Shown here one piece after another: positions 23,610-35,345 of a DNA stretch of 64,000 nucleotides; within the stretch, counting starts at the first letter, position 1; each line of letters begins with the position of its first letter. Origin of the DNA: Hypericum androsaemum (Eukaryota > Streptophyta > Magnoliopsida > Malpighiales > Hypericaceae); contig OZ023197.1 of the NCBI GenBank assembly GCA_963995505.1, forward strand, positions 11,468,475-11,532,474, read 5' to 3'. The notes under the pieces are model-generated. The model saw only the letters and a list, made by a program, of their open reading frames with translations. It was not told the origin of the DNA and did not search any database. Made by a program: the position numbers and the translations under genes.

Positions 23610-24560
23610 GTATATCTTATTTAAACAATCTATACTCTAGTTGGATATAAATATACATAACGTTAAAATTTTCTTTATCAAATTTTAATATGACTTTTTT
23701 TAAAGACTCAAAATTTCTGTTTAATTTCTCTATGAAAATCATGTTATAGGTGTTAGCATATGTACAAATTATACCGAGAATATATTTTTATTTCGACATA
23801 ATATGTATGACTGATCAGAATTGTTTATGATGATGCATTTGAAATATCTTACAAAGTTGTGTTCTGCTCTAATCTAAGATCAACAACAAATAAACTTGTA
23901 TTCTTCATACGAGATTACATAATCGTGGTTTATAAATTAGAAGAAGTGAAAATAATCTACTGTCGTACTAGAAATTTCATTTTCTAATTCAAAACTATGA
24001 AGTTAGGATCTTTCCGTTAGTCATGTGACAATTCCATAAGAATGGGAAGGAAAATAACATTATGAGTGTAAATGGAAAATTTCTGATTAATAATATGAGT
24101 AGGAAAAAGTCACGAACGCCGTCTAAGTACGAGAAATCAAATTTTGACTTCCAACTTCTTTACGGAAGACAAATTTCATCATCCGTAATCTAGGGTTAAA
24201 GAAAATTGGACATGATTTGCAATTCAGTTTCTCTAGGATTTTGGTCATACTTTTTACATTAATATCCCTAAAAAAAATCCCTCAAAAAAATATCATACCT
24301 ACGGAATTATGGTCTTCGACCATTGACTACTTCAGCAGAAAATTAACGCACGCAAACCTTTTGGTCATCGAATATAATTCCGTGAAGCTCAATAGTTTTG
24401 ACATCTGGCAAGAAATGGTCCGGGACGTTGTTTCTCAGCATCCGATCTTCAAACCTAAAGATTTATTCATCACCAGAATAGAATTCATACGATGATTCAT
24501 CATCTGATGACTGCGAGAAATTAGAATTTGCAGTAATTAAAATTTAAGAGGAAGAAGTTA
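23610..24560 (-). repeat. F-box array unit 1, 3' flanking module
   Basis: This segment recurs, diverged, in later units: 31440-32310, 35815-36408 joined to 41010-41210, parts of 41640-42060, 43740-43990, 53380-53620 and 57070-57370. On the minus strand it follows the last F-box exon and is probably 3' UTR and spacer. It marks the period of the array. Confidence 0.75.
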
Positions 24561-24572
24561 TTCATGCAACTG

Positions 24573-24868
24573 TTACAACCAAAAAACTGGAATGGCAGAC
24601 ATATTCCTTTCATTCTTCATGGAGGAAGGTAAAAGCCTTATAGAAGCGGAGAGCAGAGTTGATTGTTCCTTAATCCTGTAGACGATTAAAGAATAAATAT
24701 GTTTTGGATTAAATCTCACCAGATCAAAATGTGTATCCAAACTCTTCAAATTAGGTGAACAATGACGAAGACTACAAACATTACCTCATCGATAAGCACT
24801 TTGAGGACCGAGCACTTTCGGTGAGACAATGTGGCGCACAAGGATTCTATCTCCATTTTTTCAGGACC
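24573..24868 (-). other. Candidate downstream exons of F-box gene 1
   Basis: A minus-strand exon at 24868-24785 is 84 bases, phase 0, bounded by TTAAG and GAG|GTAATG, and encodes EKMEIESLCATLSHRKCSVL. The same 28-codon exon is kept in phase in units 2 and 4, which supports coding use. It can be joined in phase to the exon ending at 25501. A terminal exon at 24675-24573 (SIRLLPSSMKNER...WL, stop) is also conserved in frame, but its junction phase does not match directly, so the full model is unresolved. Confidence 0.5.
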
Positions 24869-25500
24869 CTTAAGAAATGAACAACAAAAGAGAGAGAATG
24901 AAATCAGAATGAATCGATTGAACTTGCTACATTTCATGAACAAAATAATAAATCAGCAGCGACCTAGCAATCCTGAGATCGCGAGTTCTTCTACTGGCAT
25001 AAGTAATATTTTAATAATAAAATTTAACTTATTAGAAAAAATAGTTGGCTTAATAGAACTAAGATTCATACATCATAGACAATTAGCTTATCGACAATTT
25101 CCTTTACTGTATTTAATATCACCCAACAGAAATGCACTAGCAATATTTAAGTGCAAAGGTTCTAATAGTTTCAACTCTTCAATCAGGCACATTTATATTG
25201 GAAAATATATGCATATAATTGACCAGACAAAGTGATTGGTGTTTATTAGAGTAGTTACTGAGTAGCAACTAATGCGGTAAAAAAAAGGTTGGAAATGATC
25301 AAGTGACTATAGGTAAGAGCGCTAATCTTGCTAAGATAACATTATCAGACATATTATCACTTAATTCCTAGCATCATACTTAAGAATCAGAGCTCCCTAT
25401 AATTTACATGGTCAACGATACCAAAAGATAATGAGTTGGCAAAATACGATATCATGAGATGTATTCAAATTCCTAATGTAGAGAATAGGAAAAAAATTAC

Positions 25501-26388
25501 CCCAGAGCAGCGAAATACAATATGTAATTCCTGGGAATGTCCGACCCTCTCAAAAAGCTCCTTCAGTGCATTTTGAAACATCCAACCAGCACCATGGCGA
25601 TAATACCCGAATAAGAAATCTAGACGAACGCGGACCAAAGATAGGATGTCAATAAGTTTACAACTATTCCAAAACCAATATCCCAAAATCTCCAACTCCT
25701 CGAGTTGAGGAGCCCTCACATGAAACTCCAACTTATTGTAACCCACAAAATCATAGTTAGTGTGATCTAACACTAATCTCTTCAACTTCTCGTGAACAAT
25801 GTGCACCCCTCCGGACAAATGAACACGACACAACGACAATGACTCAAGTGAGGGACATCCCGACAACACATCCTCAATCTCCCCTTTCATACGCCCATGT
25901 GTTACATCCAAAACCCTGAGCGACCCCCAATTCACCCTCCTCCTAGGAAAAAAGTTACAATTTTCCGTTCTCAGTTCTCTCAAGGAACGCTGGTAGTACA
26001 AGTACTCGGGCAGAACGTAGATCCATCTCAGACCTGACAAGTCCAAGCTTAGATCCTCCACGTTGCGTGTCGCCGCGTGATCAACCAACATATCCACCAT
26101 CTTAGAGTCTACGGACTCGAGGTCTTCGAGCTGAAGGTGGAATTTGAAGATTCTGGGGGCGGCATGGAAGGATAGGGTTCTGTCCACGGACAGCATCTTA
26201 GGGCCGAGGTAGAGCTCGAGGTCGGGAAGGTGGGTCCACATGCGATGCCATCGCTTCGACAAGATGCTGGTTCTGATTGCGTCTTCGGTATCGAGGAGGG
26301 AAAGGATGCGGATTTGGACGCAGTCTGGTAAGTCGCTGATACGGTCAACCGGCTGTTGAAGTTTTAGCTCGTTGTTTGTTGTCCCCAT
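25501..26388 (-). CDS. F-box/LRR protein gene 1, exon 1 (intact)
   Basis: This exon encodes 296 residues before a GTAATT donor at 25500. After about 15 residues comes an F-box (ISDLPDCVQIRILSLLDTED...TSILSKRWHRMW, residues 17-52). Leucine-rich repeats follow, of the plant F-box/LRR/FBD type: DLSLDLSGL, LRELRTENC, LRVLDV, CPSLESLSLCRV, LKRLVL and LEELEILGYW. Such proteins are substrate adaptors of SCF ubiquitin ligases, binding SKP1/ASK through the F-box; the substrate is unknown. If the donor is ignored the frame runs on to a stop at 25465 (307 aa). The first ATG at 26388 matches the paralogs. It is the best-preserved member together with the gene at 51444-52631. Confidence 0.85.
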
Positions 26389-26580
26389 TCTTGCTTGGCT
26401 GCTTCTGGCTTCCTCCCGGGGAAGGCGGAGGAGGAAGAACTGAGATTTTGGATGTTGGAGGCGCTGACAAGAGTGGAGAAAGGGCCAAAACTGACAAAAC
26501 TAGGGCAAAAGAGAGTATATGATTAGAAATTGAGTAAAATATTAGGGAAAACTTTAATGTAGTACTTGTAATTTGACGAT

Positions 26581-26599
26581 TATATATATATATATATAT
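26581..26599. repeat. (TA)n microsatellite
   Basis: A pure TA run lies in the upstream region of F-box gene 1. The homologous site in unit 2 (near 34335) lacks it. Confidence 0.95.
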
Positions 26600-26972
26600 T
26601 CATATAATTTAAAACTCATCAAAATAGTTTTTGTGATTTCAATGGAACTTCATGAGCAGTTAGGAGTGAGTATTAAGATAATTCAAATTTAAATTATTCA
26701 AATTTGTTGTTATCTAAATTATCCAAATTGATTATTTCACTATCCGAATCTGAATCGAAGAATAAGTTGTCCAAAATATAAAATCTGATTTTTTTTAAGA
26801 CTTGAATACTATCATCCAAAAGATCTGAAATTTAATTGTTGGGGCAATTTTGTAAAGTTGACTGATTTACTTGGTAGTGACAGTCAACACCCCATAGGAA
26901 TCCCATTGAAGCATCGGTGTTCACCCTCTCGATAAACAACGAATCCTAGTTCAACCCTAATCAGAAGACAAA

Positions 26973-27095
26973 TGTCACGTACTTGGGACTATACTAAGCT
27001 ACAATTAGTCAATTACTACTATTTATACTATGGCTTATTACAGAACAATTGCTGCTATTATTTCCAATTGTCACTACAGTCCCAAGTACGTGACA
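26973..27095. repeat. 123-bp element with 17-bp perfect terminal inverted repeats
   Basis: TGTCACGTACTTGGGAC at 26973-26989 is the exact reverse complement of 27079-27095. The interior is AT-rich. It could be a tiny MITE or a hairpin; no convincing target duplication is seen. Confidence 0.7.
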
Positions 27096-27754
27096 AGAAT
27101 TAATAAAAAAAGGAGTTAAGTTATCAACAACCTCCAAATCATCCCGACCACCACTATCACCATCAATCCCCACCTGAAACCCAATTAAGGAAAAAAATTT
27201 GAAGACGAAGAAGGGAATGAGATGGAGCGGAAAGCCAAGATTGAACCAAGGAGGAGTGACTAGCAAAAAATGTTAGGGTTTTATGAGAGTTGAGCGGCAG
27301 GGATGGGGGAGAAGCGACCAATAGATACGAGATTTCAAAAGATTTGTCTAATGCCGTGAAAATCAAGCCCAAAAGTCCATGGCAGCTTAGGTGGGTCCAC
27401 ATGTCTAATGCCGTGAAAATTAGCCCAAAAGATTTATCTAATTTTAATATTTCGGATAATTCGAATTTACGATTTTGTTATCCAAATCCAAACTAAAATT
27501 TTAGATGATTCGTATTCGAATCTAAATCCAATTTATTTTTGCATATCGGATAATATGCTCATGCCTACGAGCATCTGCCGACTTTGCCAGCCCTATGTCG
27601 TGACACTTGAGATTTTTTCTTCATGACATGGCGTGCCATCAATGAGTCCGATATCCAAGTGGCTTTTAGTAAAATGCCAAAATATCCTAACATTCTTAAT
27701 AAATTTTCAAAAATCCCATTTAAACTCTCTTCACCTTTGTTCTCCCTAACCTCC

Positions 27755-27895
27755 TTCTCCAAGCCCGACTCCCTCGCCGACGCCACCACCCACGTCCACA
27801 AGAACCTCATCCTGCTCACTGTCGTTGACATTAATGGTCGGCCTGGCAGTTGTCTACATCCACAGTGCCTTCCAAGACTGAGTTTAGCTTAGGTG
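27755..27895 (+). pseudogene. PRA1-family protein fragment, copy A
   Basis: FSKPDSLADATTHVHKNL matches the conserved PRA1 motif (F-RPDSL-EA--RI-KNL) just before the first membrane segment. Then, after a missing middle, the DNA that encodes the C-terminal membrane part in copy B (35178-35345) follows, but with a further deletion of about 40 bases and out of frame. The two transmembrane pairs of a real PRA1 protein (a Rab-associated ER/Golgi protein) are absent. It is a transposed gene fragment. Confidence 0.7.
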
Positions 27896-27899
27896 TAAC

Positions 27900-29530
27900 A
27901 ATAACGGCACCAGGATGGGCAGACCGGTAAAAGAATAAGGAGTGTTGGGGGTAGAGAAGAGTCCCGAGGTCAAGGAGGTGGACGAGGGGCAGGATGGTAA
28001 ATTCGTTGAACTGGACGAGGGGTTCTCCTTTGAGCATGAGGATCCCCTGAGGGTGTCGACGACGACGGTCTTAATTTGGGGAAGAGGGTTTGGTTTGGGA
28101 AAATATGTGGGTGCGTCTTAGCTTGGGAAAATCTGAGTTTTTTAAAAATTTTAAATAAATTATTTACTCTTTTCGTAATTTATTCATACGCCACATTTTT
28201 ATCCCCTCATTATCGACTAGGCAGTTCACGTAGTCGTTAAAATGTCTCACGGAAAATATTTTTGAGCAAGTGTCTGGGGCCTGAGTAATAAAAGTTAAAA
28301 AAATTGAACGTGTTTTATATATTTTATTATTTTAAACCACAAAGTATCAAAATAAGAAACTTTGATATTACAAAATACAAAATTACATTTTTTCCCTAAA
28401 AACTAAAATTATAAAATTATGAATTGGTGTTCGAGTGTTCAACAAGTTATTTATTTATCACGCTTCAAAAATTTTGAATTTTTTTTTTACAAAATTGAGA
28501 TTTTGGTGTGCTAGGAAGTCTACTGGTTTTCTTAATTATCATTATTTTTTAAACTATGTCACCGCCATGTGGCAGAAGCAGGAGATGAGCGGGTCGACTC
28601 AGCTTATTTTTTTAAGGGGAAACACCTACGATTATTTGGATCTACTGCTTGGTTTACAGAACGACCGGATGTCGATAGGCGTGAGGATCTTTGATGCTGT
28701 GGTTTTTCCCCCATGGGCCCGACACCGGGGGAGGAAATTTTGTCTTTTCCAGTTTGTTGGTATGACGGTGTGCACCAACGTCGATAGTATGTCGGCGTGT
28801 CGGCGAACACTAGCTGAAAGTCCGGCTAGCGATGTGACGGCGAGGATGCCGGCTGACAGTCAGGAAGGGAAGGGAGAGGGGAGGAAAAGTAGTGGCAGGT
28901 GGAGATGGGAGGAAGAGTAGGGGCGGCCAGAGATGGAAGGAGGACCAGCGATGGTCGATATCATCTCTTTCAGTGATTCAGTGTCACGGTAATGTTTGAA
29001 AACGACGCCGACTCACACACCGAGTCGGTTAGTTTGCATCGACATCGACCCAAATACTGATCGGTGTGACAGTTTGCCTTTTTCAACCGTTCGAGTTTGT
29101 TTCGGTGTGACGATTTATCGGGTTCAGACTCACCCCGAGTCGATCGGTCCAATTGGTTCAAACAATATATTTTTATATTATATAATAATATTTAATATAA
29201 AATATATGTTCTCACCTTTCCCTAGGCTCATGTATGCCGAATTTGAGCTTTCTAGGAAAGTAATTTCAACTTCCAACATAAAAGCTTTGAAAGAAAATTT
29301 AAACTTCCAAGAAAAAGAGCGATATTCTTTTTAAATTTAACTACTAAATCATAATCCAAGTGAATGATTTTTTCGACATCATGTTGGTTTTTGGGGTCCG
29401 TTAAAAAAAACACATTCTGGTATTCATCTAGAATACAAAAAAATTACCTATCATGCGCTACCGCATGGCGATGGTTTTCTCGTCAAATATAACGTGACGA
29501 GATTTTTTCTCATCACACCGCTTGACAAAA
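27900..29530. other. Mosaic of blocks shared with 46.0-47.15 kb
   Basis: About 28050-28560 matches 46620-47150, and about 29140-29560 matches 46010-46430, with block order reversed between the two places. The part 28590-28980 is GC-rich; the 161-codon ORF ending near 28920 has no recognisable domain and low-complexity ends. Confidence 0.55.
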
Positions 29531-29538
29531 AAAATTTA

Positions 29539-30879
29539 CGGCAAATTAATGTCGTGTCCCTCGAGTTTGACTAAATCGATGATTTAGTCCTTCATATTTC
29601 AAAAATTATTTTCACATCTCCCATATTTGATTTTATTATACGTTAGGGTCCCTGGCTGATGTTATCCACTCCTTTTTTTCATTTTTGTCACTGACCAAAC
29701 TACCCTTAAAAATAAAAAAAAAATCATCATCTTCTTCCTTTGTCTCCTTCAACTGCCGGAGCCCCACCTTCTCTTTCCTAATCGCGACTAAATGTCGCCG
29801 TCGGAACCAAAACTCGCAGGAAATTAACCCTCGTGTTTGACTGACCCTCGAGCAGCATCAGAGGTGGCCTCGAAGCACCGGAAGTCGAGGAGGGCAAAGC
29901 CGTCGAGGAGAACCCCGCCACCTCCTTGAGACCCTTTTCCTCCTTGTGGAGGGCGAACCCCTGCACAACGGGTGGGAAAGCTATGGCAGCATAAACACTG
30001 GCTTCACTAAGGTCTCTAATGGCTTCTCACTATCCCCTACTCGACGCTCTCGTCGTTCTATAGCGGTGGGCGTACGTTTCTGGATTCACCGGAAGCGTAA
30101 GTACTAATCATCCTCCAACCCGTACATTAATTACTTCAATTAACCAAGTGGTTCACTTGGTGATTTCGAGCAGAGCGCACAATACCCCTCTCGTCGTCGT
30201 TTCACGCGGCTCCAACAGTGCCGGGTAGTGAGGAGTCAAAGATGAATTGGTTGGGAAAGGGACGAAGCAAAGAGGGGAAATCAATTTGGGGATGAATTCT
30301 ATCAAAGGGAAAAACCTAAAATCGGATTATTATTCATATTGTTTAGATTAACAGCAAGAAGCCTAGCCGCGGTAGCTTCTCCTCCTTTTCGATTAGCCTT
30401 GTCAGGCTAGGTCCGGTCTGGCTCTCATCGGAGCTCGACCCTCTGGCGTCGCCCTTCTCCTCGTCTTCGTCTCGGCTCCTTCCCCAGGTTTTGGTTCATC
30501 TTTTGGCAAGCCCATGGAGTTTGTTCTCTAGTGTTGATTTCAGATGAAGTAATTTGCTTAGGGTTGGGTTGGGTGGTTCCGATGATGCCGTGGATTCGTC
30601 GTTGTGGTTCTGCGACGTGGACGAATTTGGGGATTTGTGTTCTTTTGGGTTGGAATTTTTTGATTTTTTTCTCCGGAGGATGGAGACGATGATTTTTTAT
30701 TATTTTGTAAGGGTGTTTTTGTCATTTCACTGAAAGAAAAGGAAAAAAATTGTTGACGTCAGTGAGGGACCCGAAAGTATAATAAAATCTAATACGAAAG
30801 ATGTGAGAATAATTTTAGAAATACGGGAGACTAAATTATCAATTTAGTCAAACTCAAAGGACACCATAATAATTTGCCC
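29539..30879. mobile_element. Mutator-like element 1 (Pack-MULE-like) with 9-bp target duplication
   Basis: The ends are GGCAAATTA-type inverted repeats about 170 bases long (29539-29715 against 30700-30879). AAAAATTTA flanks it exactly on both sides (29530-29538 and 30880-30888). The interior (about 29740-30680) is much more GC-rich, contains no transposase and has broken coding-like stretches, for example a 62-codon minus-strand ORF at 29966-29778. It is probably captured host DNA. The arms are homologous to the element at 47906-48872. Confidence 0.88.
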
Positions 30880-31033
30880 AAAAATTTATCGTCAATTTAT
30901 GGAATGAAAAATATTTTCAAAATTTCGGGCAACGCCACTTGTTGAGGATTTATGGCTAATTCAACAAATTAAATGAAAGACAAAAAAAATTCAAACGCCA
31001 CTTATGGGCACTTATGAGGATTTATGGCTAATT

Positions 31034-31097
31034 GAACAATCACTGGTTTATGCTGCGTCCGCATACCACTTTTTGCTAATTGAAAGGATTTTTGGTT
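31034..31097 (+). pseudogene. 64-bp fragment of ALA1 exon 2
   Basis: About 56 of 64 bases match ALA1 exon 2 at 20029-20092 (coding [20 protein letters not shown]). Nothing on either side is ALA1-like, and no intron border is included. It is a transposed or filler fragment about 11 kb from its source. Confidence 0.85.
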
Positions 31098-31302
31098 CAC
31101 CCAGTTAGGCTGTCATTTGGACGAAACGTTTTTCTTTTTACAATAATAATTATTAAATAAAGTAAAATAAATTTAATTTAGCATAAAATAATAAAATACT
31201 GAATAAGTTCAAATATTTATCAACTTTAGTATACAATTTATCTACAAAAAAATTTCAAACATTAATTTAACAAGTCTAGAAGTACATGAAGATGATACAC
31301 CG

Positions 31303-31372
31303 GCCAGTATGATATAACGGGACATGCCAGTATGATATAAATGGCATGCCGGTATCACATAACTGAGCATGT
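31303..31372. repeat. Three imperfect 22-bp tandem repeats
   Basis: GCCAGTATGATATAACGGGA-type units are repeated three times with changes. It is non-coding. Confidence 0.6.
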
Positions 31373-31439
31373 CAGCGCGGTCCCTTTTACTCCAAACCGT
31401 TCGGAATCATTTCCTTTACTCCGTACCAAATCCAAAGCC

Positions 31440-32310
31440 CGGTTGGATATGACCACATATAACGACAAATTTTTTTATTTATCAATATTTAACATGACTG
31501 TGTTTTCAAGACTTGAGTCTCTTATTTAATTTTTCTTCGAAAATTATGTTATGCCGTGATGTTAGCGCACGTGCAAAATATACGGAGTATTCATTTTGAC
31601 TGACCACAGTTGTTTATGACGATGGCGTTTGAGATATCTTACAAAAAATTTTTTTTGACAAGTAGAGATCTTACAAAGTTGTCTTCTGCAATAATCTAGG
31701 ATTAACAGCAAATAAATTCGTATTCTTCAAACGGGATTCTATACAATTGTGGTTTATAAATTCAGAGTCGTGAAAATAATCCGCTTTCCTATTAAAAATT
31801 TCATTTACTAATTCAAAACTACGAAGCTGGGATCTTTCGGTTAGTGATGTGACATTCTGTACGAAAGGGAAGGGAAATAACATCGACTCTGAATGGGAAG
31901 TTTCTGCTTAATAATACGTGCAAGAAAAAGTCACCAGCGCCGTTTTAAGTACGAGAAATTAAATTTTGGCTTCCAACTTCATTACGTGCAAGAAAGTGAC
32001 GGAAGCCAAATTAGATCATCCGTAATATATTGAACTGGACGTGATTTGCAACTCAGTTTCTCGAGCATTTTGGTCATACTTTTTACATCTAATATCATAC
32101 CTACAAAATTATGATCTTCTTAAGGGCCATTTGCCACTTCAGCAGAAAATTAACAAAAGGAAACCTTCTGCCATCGAATATAATCCCGTGAACAAAATGA
32201 TCTGCGGCGTTGTTCCTCAACATCCGACCTTCAAAGCTATAGATTTATTCATCATCTGATGACTGCGGGAAACAATTTATGTTAGAATTTGTAGTGATTA
32301 ATATTTAAGA
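31440..32310 (-). repeat. F-box array unit 2, 3' flanking module
   Basis: This is a diverged copy of 23610-24560. It precedes the downstream exons and F-box gene 2 on the minus strand. Confidence 0.75.
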
Positions 32311-32341
32311 GGAAGAAGTTATTCATGCAACTGTTACAACA

Positions 32342-32628
32342 AAAAATCTGGGATGGCAGATATATTCCTTTCATTCTTCATGAAGGAAGGTAAAAGCCTT
32401 ATAGAAGTGGATAACAGAGTTGATTGTTCCTTATTCCTATGAACGATTAAAGAAAAAATTTTCTTTTGGATTAAATCTCACCAAATCAAAATGTATCCAA
32501 ACTCTTCAAATTAGGTGAACAATGACGAAGATCACAAAAATTACCTCATCAATGAGCACTTTGAGGACCAAACACTTCCAGTGAGATAATGTAGCACACA
32601 AGGATTCCATCTTCATTTTCTCAAGATG
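32342..32628 (-). other. Candidate downstream exons of F-box gene 2
   Basis: The 84-base exon 32628-32545 (LEKMKMESLCATLSHWKCLV...) and a terminal exon at about 32430-32342 (SIRLLPSFMKNER, stop) correspond to those of unit 1 and keep their frames. Confidence 0.5.
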
Positions 32629-33309
32629 CTTAAGAAATGAAGAACAACAGAGAAAGAATGGCATAAGAACGAATCGATTGAACTTGCTAGTTACTACATT
32701 TCATGAACAAAATAATAAACCAGCAGGGACTCACTTAAGTAATGAATCATAGGTTAAGGGAACTAAGATTCATACATCATAAACAATAAGCTTATCAACA
32801 AATTCGTTTAGCGTGCTTAATATCACCCAACAGAAATGCATTGGCAATATTAAAAGTGCAAAGGTTCTAATAGTTTCAACTCTTGAAATTTCAGGTATAT
32901 TTGAAAATTTGTGCATTTAATTGACCAGACAACGCAACTGCAACTGTGGTTTATTAGAGTAGTTACCGAAGTGACTAATGTGGTAAGGAAATAGTTAGAA
33001 ATGATCAAGTGACTATAGTTGAAAGAGGTAACAACTTGGAGCAGTAATCCTTCTAGCAGGCTAATCATTAGCTTTTGCTCTCACCAAGCAACATGATAAA
33101 AGATAAGCACAGTAATCTAACAACGGTAAGTATGGTGAAAGATTTTATCAATTCTAACACATACATACAGCAGCGTCCCGGCATCATTTTTAAGAATTAA
33201 AGCTCCCTGTATTTACATGTTCAACGATAACAAAAGATAATGAGTTGTCAAAATACGATATCATGGGATGGATCCAAATTCCCAAAGTAGAGAACAGGAA
33301 AAAAATTAC

Positions 33310-34189
33310 CCCCAAGCAGTGAATTACAATATGTAACTCCCGGGAATGTCGAACCCAATCAAAAAGCTCCTTCACTGCGTTTTGATGCATCCCACCGCGG
33401 TATAAGCCGAAGAAAAAATCTAGACGAACGCAGACCAAGGAATGGAAGTCAATCAGTTTACACCTGGTCCAAAACCAATATCCCAAAATCTCCAACTCCT
33501 CGAGCCGAGGAGCCCTAACATGAAGCTCCCTGTAATCCACAGGCATAAAAATGTTATCTAACAGCAATCTCTTCAACTTGTCGTGAACAATGTTCATCCC
33601 ACCGAACAAATAGACACGATGCAGGGACAACGACTCAAGCGAGGGACATCCCGACAACACATCCTCAATCTTCCCTTCTATAAGCCCTCCCACGACATTC
33701 AAAACCCTAAGCGACTCCCAATTCACCCTCCCCTTGGGGAAAAAGCCACAAGATGTCATTCTCAGCTCTCTCAAGGAACGCGTAGTACAAGTTCTTGGGG
33801 AAAACGTATGTGTTGCTCAAACCTGACAAGTCCAAGCTTAGATCCGCCACGTGGCGTGTCGTGGCGTGACCAACCAACAGATCCACCATCTTAGAGCCTA
33901 CGGACTCGCAGTCTTCGAGCTTGAGGTGGAATTTGGAGATCGTGGGGGCTGCGTGTAAGGTTAGGGTTCTGTCGACGGACAACATCTTAGAGTTATTCAT
34001 GCGGATGAGGTGGAGCTTGAGGTCGGGCACGTGGGCCCACATGCGATGCCACCGCCGCGACAAGACGCTGGTCCTGACGGCGTCTCTGGTATCGAGGAGG
34101 GAAAGGATGTGGATTTGGACTTCTTCGGGTAAGTCGCTGATATGATCAACCGGCTGTTGAGGTTTTAGCTTGTTGTTTGTTGTCGCCAT
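33310..34189 (-). pseudogene. F-box/LRR gene 2, frameshifted
   Basis: It starts at 34189 with the same N-terminus as gene 1 and an intact F-box (ISDLPEEVQIHILSLLDTRD...RRWHRMW). Near 33781, two bases present in the other copies are missing after YVFPKNLYY, so the LRR half continues in another frame (LRELRMTSCGFFPKGRVNW through CPSLESLSLHRV). Splice donor GTAATT at 33309 is kept. Unless the error is technical, the product would be about 165 residues without LRRs. Confidence 0.85.
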
Positions 34190-34299
34190 TTTTGCTTGGC
34201 TGATTTTGGCTTCCTTGGAGGAGGAATTGGGAGGCGGGGACGCGTGGGAAAGGGAAACTAGGGTAAAAGAGGGTAAATATTCTTAGAAATTGAGTAAAA

Positions 34300-35160
34300 G
34301 GGAAAACTTTACTCCGGTACCTGTAGTTTGACGACTTGCTATATGTAGTCATTGTAATTTTAATGGGACTTCACAGACAGCTTACTGACTTTGCCGTCCG
34401 GTGTTGCTCCCTGCCCGCTGTCGTCCCTCTCAGCCCGCAATTGACCTCCTTCCCCTAGCCGTCGCCGCCATCTGGTTCTCCTTCGCCCGCTGTCGTCCTC
34501 CGTCGTCTTTTGTGGACGTTGGTGGTCTCAGACGGGGGTGGTCGTCATCGACCTCCCCCTGGCCGGCTAGTCCCTTGTTCCCTTTCGGTTTTTTCCTTGT
34601 GTTCGTCTGTTTTATTTTCTTGTTCTTTGATGTATTGCCCAGATCCACTTGTGTTTCGTGGTTCTTTGGTTTTGTGTTTTACTTCTCTGTACTTTTGTGA
34701 GTTTCTCGCTACGATTTGGTGTCATGCTGTTGGCTCTGCCTGGGTCAGATTTTTTCGATCACGGTTGACTCTGTTAAGGGGGCCCTTGTTGAGCCGCACC
34801 TTGTGTGTGGTTCAACATATCTCAGTTGACTTTCTAGTTAGCAGTTTGAAGGTCCGGTCGTTCGCAACTCTTGTAGTTATTTGCTCGACCAAATTGACCA
34901 CTGTTACCGTTACTGTTACTCTTCAACAGTATGGTACCTTCGTTGTAGCTTGCATCTCTTGTTTGTCCTTTGTTTTTGCTTCGTTGTTCCTGTCTTGTAA
35001 CCTCTATTTTAATGTATGATCTTCGGGTCGCTTTCCTTAAAAACAAACTGTGCCTGGCCTTATGTCAACCCGATATCCAAATGAGTTTTGGTAAAATATC
35101 AAAATGATCCTAATATTCTTAATAAAATTTTAAAAATCCCATTTAAACTCTCTTAAGCTT
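34300..35160. other. GC-rich unclassified stretch
   Basis: The first 95 bases are the duplicated upstream region of the F-box unit (like 26530-26660). After that, 34395-35050 is T/C-rich with overlapping ORFs of 99 and 169 codons showing no domain. It ends in a TTAAAAACAAA-like tail and could be a retroelement piece. Confidence 0.4.
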
Positions 35161-35177
35161 CGCTCTCCCTAACAGCC

Positions 35178-35345
35178 TTCTCCAAGTCCGAGTCCCTCGC
35201 CGACGCTGCCACCCATGTCTTCAAGAACCTCATCATGCTCACTGCTGTCATCTTCCTCACTAGCGTCGGTTCGCTCCTTGTCTTGACATTAATGGTCAGC
35301 CTGGCGGTCGTCTACATCCGCAGTGCCTTCCACGGCCGAGTTTAA
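35178..35345 (+). pseudogene. PRA1-family fragment, copy B
   Basis: It is an open stretch of 55 codons ending in TAA. FSKSESLADAATHVFKNL joins directly to a C-terminal PRA1 membrane part (VIFLTSVGSLL...LAVVYIRSAFHG). The central region of a normal PRA1 protein, roughly 60-80 residues with the first membrane pair, is missing. About 100 bases before it are shared with the region before copy A, so both descend from one transposed segment. Confidence 0.75.

Noticed and set aside
24217..24495. 92-codon plus-strand ORF in the F-box 3' module
   Set aside because: It is antisense to the F-box transcripts and its frame is broken in the other copies of the module (for example 32041-32259 and 41862-42053).
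28435..28920. 161-codon plus-strand ORF
   Set aside because: It begins in AT-rich repeat block A and ends in Gly/Arg/Glu-rich low complexity; the related block at 47 kb does not keep the frame.
34401..35019. Overlapping ORFs of 99 and 169 codons
   Set aside because: T/C-rich sequence giving Phe/Ser/Val-rich proteins with no domain; no start context or homologous copy in other units.
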